Positions 61,001 to 64,000 of a DNA stretch of 64,000 nucleotides are shown piece after piece. The translations under genes and the position numbers were made by a program. The notes below the pieces were generated by a model. That model searched no databases and was not told where the DNA came from. It saw nothing but the letters and a program-made list of their open reading frames with translations. Location: the NCBI RefSeq assembly GCF_964340395.1, contig NC_135555.1, positions 22,560,225 to 22,624,224 on the forward strand, written 5' to 3'. Numbering within the stretch: the first letter of the stretch is position 1; every line of letters begins with the position of its first letter. The stretch is from Glandiceps talaboti (lineage: Eukaryota; Hemichordata; Enteropneusta; Spengelidae).

Positions 61001-61783
61001 TAAATGGTAATGATACTGTATAGGAACTAGACTGTGAGTGGAGGTGTAAATGGTAACGATACTGTATAGGAACTAGACTGTGAGTGGAGGTGTAAATGGT
61101 AATGATACTGTATAGGAACTAGACTATGTGAATGGAGGTGTAAATGGTAATGATACTGTATAGGAACTAGACTGTGAGTGGAGGTGTAAATGGTAATGAT
61201 ACTGTATATGAACTAGACTATGTGAGTGGAGGTGTTAATGGTAATGATACTGTATAGGAACTAGACTGAGTGGAGGTGTAAATGGTAACGATACTGTATA
61301 GGAACTAGACTAGTGAGTGGAGGTGCAAATGGTAAAGATACTGTTACAGTATAGGAAATAGACTGAGTGGAGGTGTAAATGGTAATGATACTGTATAGGA
61401 ACTAGACTATGTGAGTGGAGGTGTAAATGGTAACGATACTGTATAGGAACTAGACTGTGAGTGGAGGTGTAAATTGTAATGATACTGTATAGGAACTAGA
61501 CTATAAGAGTGGAGGTGTAAATGGTAACGATACTGTATAGGAACTAGACTGTGAGTGGAGGTGTAAATGGTAACGATACTGTATAGGAACTAGACTGTGA
61601 GTGGAGGTGTAAATTGTAATGATACTGTATAGGAACTAGACTAGTGAGTGGAGGTGTAAATGGTAATGATATTGTATAGGAACTAGACTGTGAGTGGAGG
61701 TGTAAATGGTAACGATACTGTATAGGAACTAGACTGTGAGTGGAGGTGTAAATGGAAACAATACTGTATAGGAACTAGACTAT
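58031..61783. repeat. 44-48 bp minisatellite in an EF-hand intron (3.75 kb)
   Basis: About 82 units of GAGTGGAGGTGTAAATGG, then TAACGATACTGTATAGGAAC and TAGACT. Unit length varies because the joint between units is empty, GT, ATGT, ATAT or A. Common variants are GTAATGATA, GTAACAATA and GGAAACAATA, and GGTGTCAATGG in a mid-array patch. It fills most of the 4.4-kb intron between the exons ending at 62006 and starting at 57582. In the direction of the gene each unit reads TTCCTATACAG, a weak acceptor-like motif. Confidence 0.95.
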
Positions 61784-62005
61784 ATCATACTGGAAAAAAA
61801 TGGTGTACATCATGTAAATTGAGCTTGTGGAAGTTTTCAAGAAAAAAAATGACAGGTTCATCTACTCTTAAATAGTAGTCCCTGTTGTATTAATACTAAT
61901 ACCAAAATATTAAGATATAAGTTATAACACAGACTGATATTTTTATAGTTCATGTATTAATTTGCAGGAACTTCATTTTGTCAGTTTGTTGCTGATTTCA
62001 CTCAC

Positions 62006-62496
62006 CTTGGACTTGATTTTGGTGAGAACACTGTCGACGTCTGTGCATGCATTCTTCTCTAGATTAACCACTCTACTGTTGACAGCGTGTAGTTCAACCA
62101 ATCTTTCCTGATACTTCATGTCTTGTTTGACGCCTGGTTGTAACTCTTCTAAGAACCTCAAATAATTAAACCCAAAATTATCTGCAAATTTCATTTCCAA
62201 AGCAATCATTTCATCTTCTGTTGCGGTGAGGCTGAGATACGTCAAACACTGACGAAATTGTGAGTTGGTCACGTGGCCGCGATTATGACGATCGAAGTCC
62301 TGGAAACAAGGCTTTGCGAGAACTCGTCGTTGCATGGCTCGTCGCATTCTCTCCATTACGTTGTCTACGATTGAAACCACCATTCCATCGACGTTGTTCC
62401 AGTTTGTTGTACCAGGTTTATCCATTAAGAAGGTGTCTTGTGTAGGAACTTCATTTGTTGGGGTCTTCTCTAAGTTTGGCTCAACTTGAGTAAACA
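62006..62496 (-). CDS. EF-hand protein gene, second exon from the right
   Basis: A 491-nt exon between the acceptor TATCTATTACCAG and the donor CCAAG|GTGAGTG. Two incoming bases complete a codon begun in the previous exon. The translation runs FTQVEPNLEKTPTNEVP, a helix with NVMERMRRAMQRRV, then an EF-hand pair: CFQDFDRHNRGHVTNSQF, then KFADNFGFNYLRFLEEL. It ends with a helical, possibly coiled-coil linker (RLVELHAVNSRVVNLEKN) and KIKSK. The 163 residues contain no stop. The open frame continues upstream and downstream of the exon only by chance. Confidence 0.87.
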
Positions 62497-62929
62497 CTGG
62501 TAATAGATAAAAAGATCCACAAACCATAAATCCTACTTAAGCAACACAGGAAACAGTATTTTTCTGTTTTAACCAAGTGTTGACATACATTTAGCTTTAT
62601 CCAAGGAATTCAAAATAAGTTTGACAACTTCTCATTTTGATATAAACGCTGATTTCTAAATATCAAATTTGAATCAAAACACTAATGAAAAATGAAGTTA
62701 CTAAGTATTAGTTCGGTATTCACAGAACATCAAATTTTTATTTTCATGTACATTAATTTGATAAAAGACAACTAATATTGAATAAATTATGACATTTATA
62801 AGACACAAATATTTCTCTGTAATTAATGCGATCTAGCAAGTTGGTCAAATACAGTTTTAATAATAACAATAGAGTGAATTTATAATGTGCCTGTTTTTTG
62901 AAGAGCTCCAGTTGCAGACACAGAACTAC

Positions 62930-63180
62930 TAACAGAATGAGAGGATACAGAGAGACAATTTGAAAATATGGTAAGGATGCAGAGAGAAGTGTGTAAGTGA
63001 GTGAGAGTTAAGATTGAAATGGGTAGGTTTTAAGGGCAGAGTGGAAGGAAGACTTAGAGTTAGAGTGACAAAGAGTGAAGACTTCAAAACTGAAGCAGTG
63101 TAAGAAAGGGAACGCTCACCGAGCTTCTTTAGTGACAAAAATTGCAATCTATTTTTCATCTTGATGTAAAAGCCCACATT
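62930..63180. other. Purine-rich intron stretch
   Basis: Intron sequence rich in GAGAG and GTGAGTGAGAG on the plus strand. The minus-strand frame here is Leu/Ser/Thr-rich low complexity. No exon signals fit the phases of the neighbouring EF-hand exons. Confidence 0.5.
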
Positions 63181-63483
63181 AGATTAGGATTTTTAAGTTT
63201 TTCACTTTAGTACAGTCACTATAGAAATCTTATATCATATTATTATTACTTTTCAATATCTTAAAGGCCTATGTTTCAATCCTAGGCCATCACATCAGTG
63301 TTAATTATCTTAATGAGGATTAATTGAGATCATTCTTTTGTTCTAGACCAACTTTTTGGGGCAAAAAAAATAATTTTCAAACCTAAATTCAAATCCTACT
63401 TTGCAGTGGGCCTTTACACATCTAAACGAAAAATATATTGCAATTTTTTTTTAACATTACATGGACACTGTTGCTATAGTTAC

Positions 63484-63694
63484 CTGTGTCGACATCTACT
63501 TTGAAGTTTGGCCAGAGTACTCTACCGGGGTGTTTAGGATCATTATAGTAAGCACACAGAGCAAGAAACTCTGCCTCGGACAAGTTACTCTGTCCCATAG
63601 TACTCAAACCCATGGCTGTTAGACCAATACGGAAACGGGTCTGTGAGATTGAACCATTGCGTAGCGGATCAAAGTCTTGGAAGTATTCATTCAC
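63484..63694 (-). CDS. EF-hand protein gene, right-most exon in the window
   Basis: A 211-nt exon after the acceptor CTTTATCTTTCAG, with the donor CACAG|GTAACT. It enters in phase 0 (VNEYFQDFDPLRNGSISQTR) and leaves with one base, matching the next exon. It encodes an EF-hand pair: loop DPLRNGSISQTRF, then LSEAEFLALCAYYND leading to VLWPNFKVDVDT. The gene continues beyond the right edge of the window, so the N-terminus and promoter are not seen. The five exons together give about 435 residues with three and a half to four EF-hand pairs. Confidence 0.85.
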
Positions 63695-63818
63695 CTGAAA
63701 GATAAAGAAGAATTAGTAAATAAAAAATACCACATAAATAACGTCATACATATATACATATACATATACATATATCTATCACACATATTGATTTTAGTAT
63801 CCGGTAGGTTTTTTTCCA

Positions 63819-63950
63819 GTGTACAAGTGTGTATATATTTTTTATGTAAACATGTACACATTATTTTCTTGTGTACAAGTTTATACATTGTTTTCTAGTG
63901 TACAAGTATGTATATTTTTTCAAGTATACAAATGTATACATTTTCTAATG
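63819..63950. repeat. Degenerate 36-40 bp tandem repeat
   Basis: Three to four diverged units built on GTGTACAAGTxTATA followed by ATTTTTT. It lies in the intron upstream of the right-most EF-hand exon. Preceded by an ATACAT microsatellite (63746-63776). Confidence 0.65.
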
Positions 63951-64000
63951 TAAAAGTTTCACTTTGTACAGAGGCTGGTACTTGTTTTCAACCACACAGT

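Overview
The window is non-coding-rich animal DNA. Supporting signs are GT-AG introns in a multi-exon gene, fragments of CR1/Jockey-type LINEs, two tRNA-derived SINEs, several inverted-repeat elements and very large tandem arrays. I read it as a marine or other aquatic invertebrate, but nothing in it identifies the species.

Layout. 1-3048: unique sequence with no gene I can support. 3049-35324: two consecutive copies of one composite repeat. Each copy has a roughly 1.2-1.7 kb left module containing a 19-bp repeat bounded by splice-like signals, then a long array of a roughly 88-93 bp monomer (22.1 kb in the first copy, 7.0 kb in the second), then a roughly 130-140 bp right module. 35324-36330: further fragments of the right module and a duplicated 200-bp GC-rich module. 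37262-38160: an ATAGT-type 5-bp repeat split by two inverted-repeat elements. 38141-39033: another inverted-repeat element. 39145-40970: nine tandem copies of a roughly 201-bp cassette, each an exon-like 124-nt block with a consensus splice acceptor and donor. 42267-51516: a G/C-tract-rich terminal-inverted-repeat transposon family. It has one complete copy, one inverted diverged fragment, and one copy split by a second transposon whose TAA target duplication can be read directly against the unsplit copy. The inner transposon holds the wreck of an unrecognised coding gene, a 130-bp palindrome and a long TA microsatellite. A LINE fragment lies at 45.7-46.3 kb.

51866-53109 (+): a decayed Ser/Thr protein kinase gene. 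53717-54377 (-): the 3' end of another LINE. 55532-63694 (-): the last five exons of a multi-EF-hand protein gene. One of its introns carries a 3.75 kb minisatellite, and its penultimate exon carries an in-frame TAA.

The EF-hand gene is the only plausibly functional gene. The most interesting structure is the family relationship between the cassette array at 39-41 kb and the 19-bp-repeat modules that head both satellite arrays. They share a purine-rich core motif and the same splice-acceptor-like upstream sequence, so much of 3-41 kb may belong to one repeat system carrying splice signals. All comparisons were made by eye.
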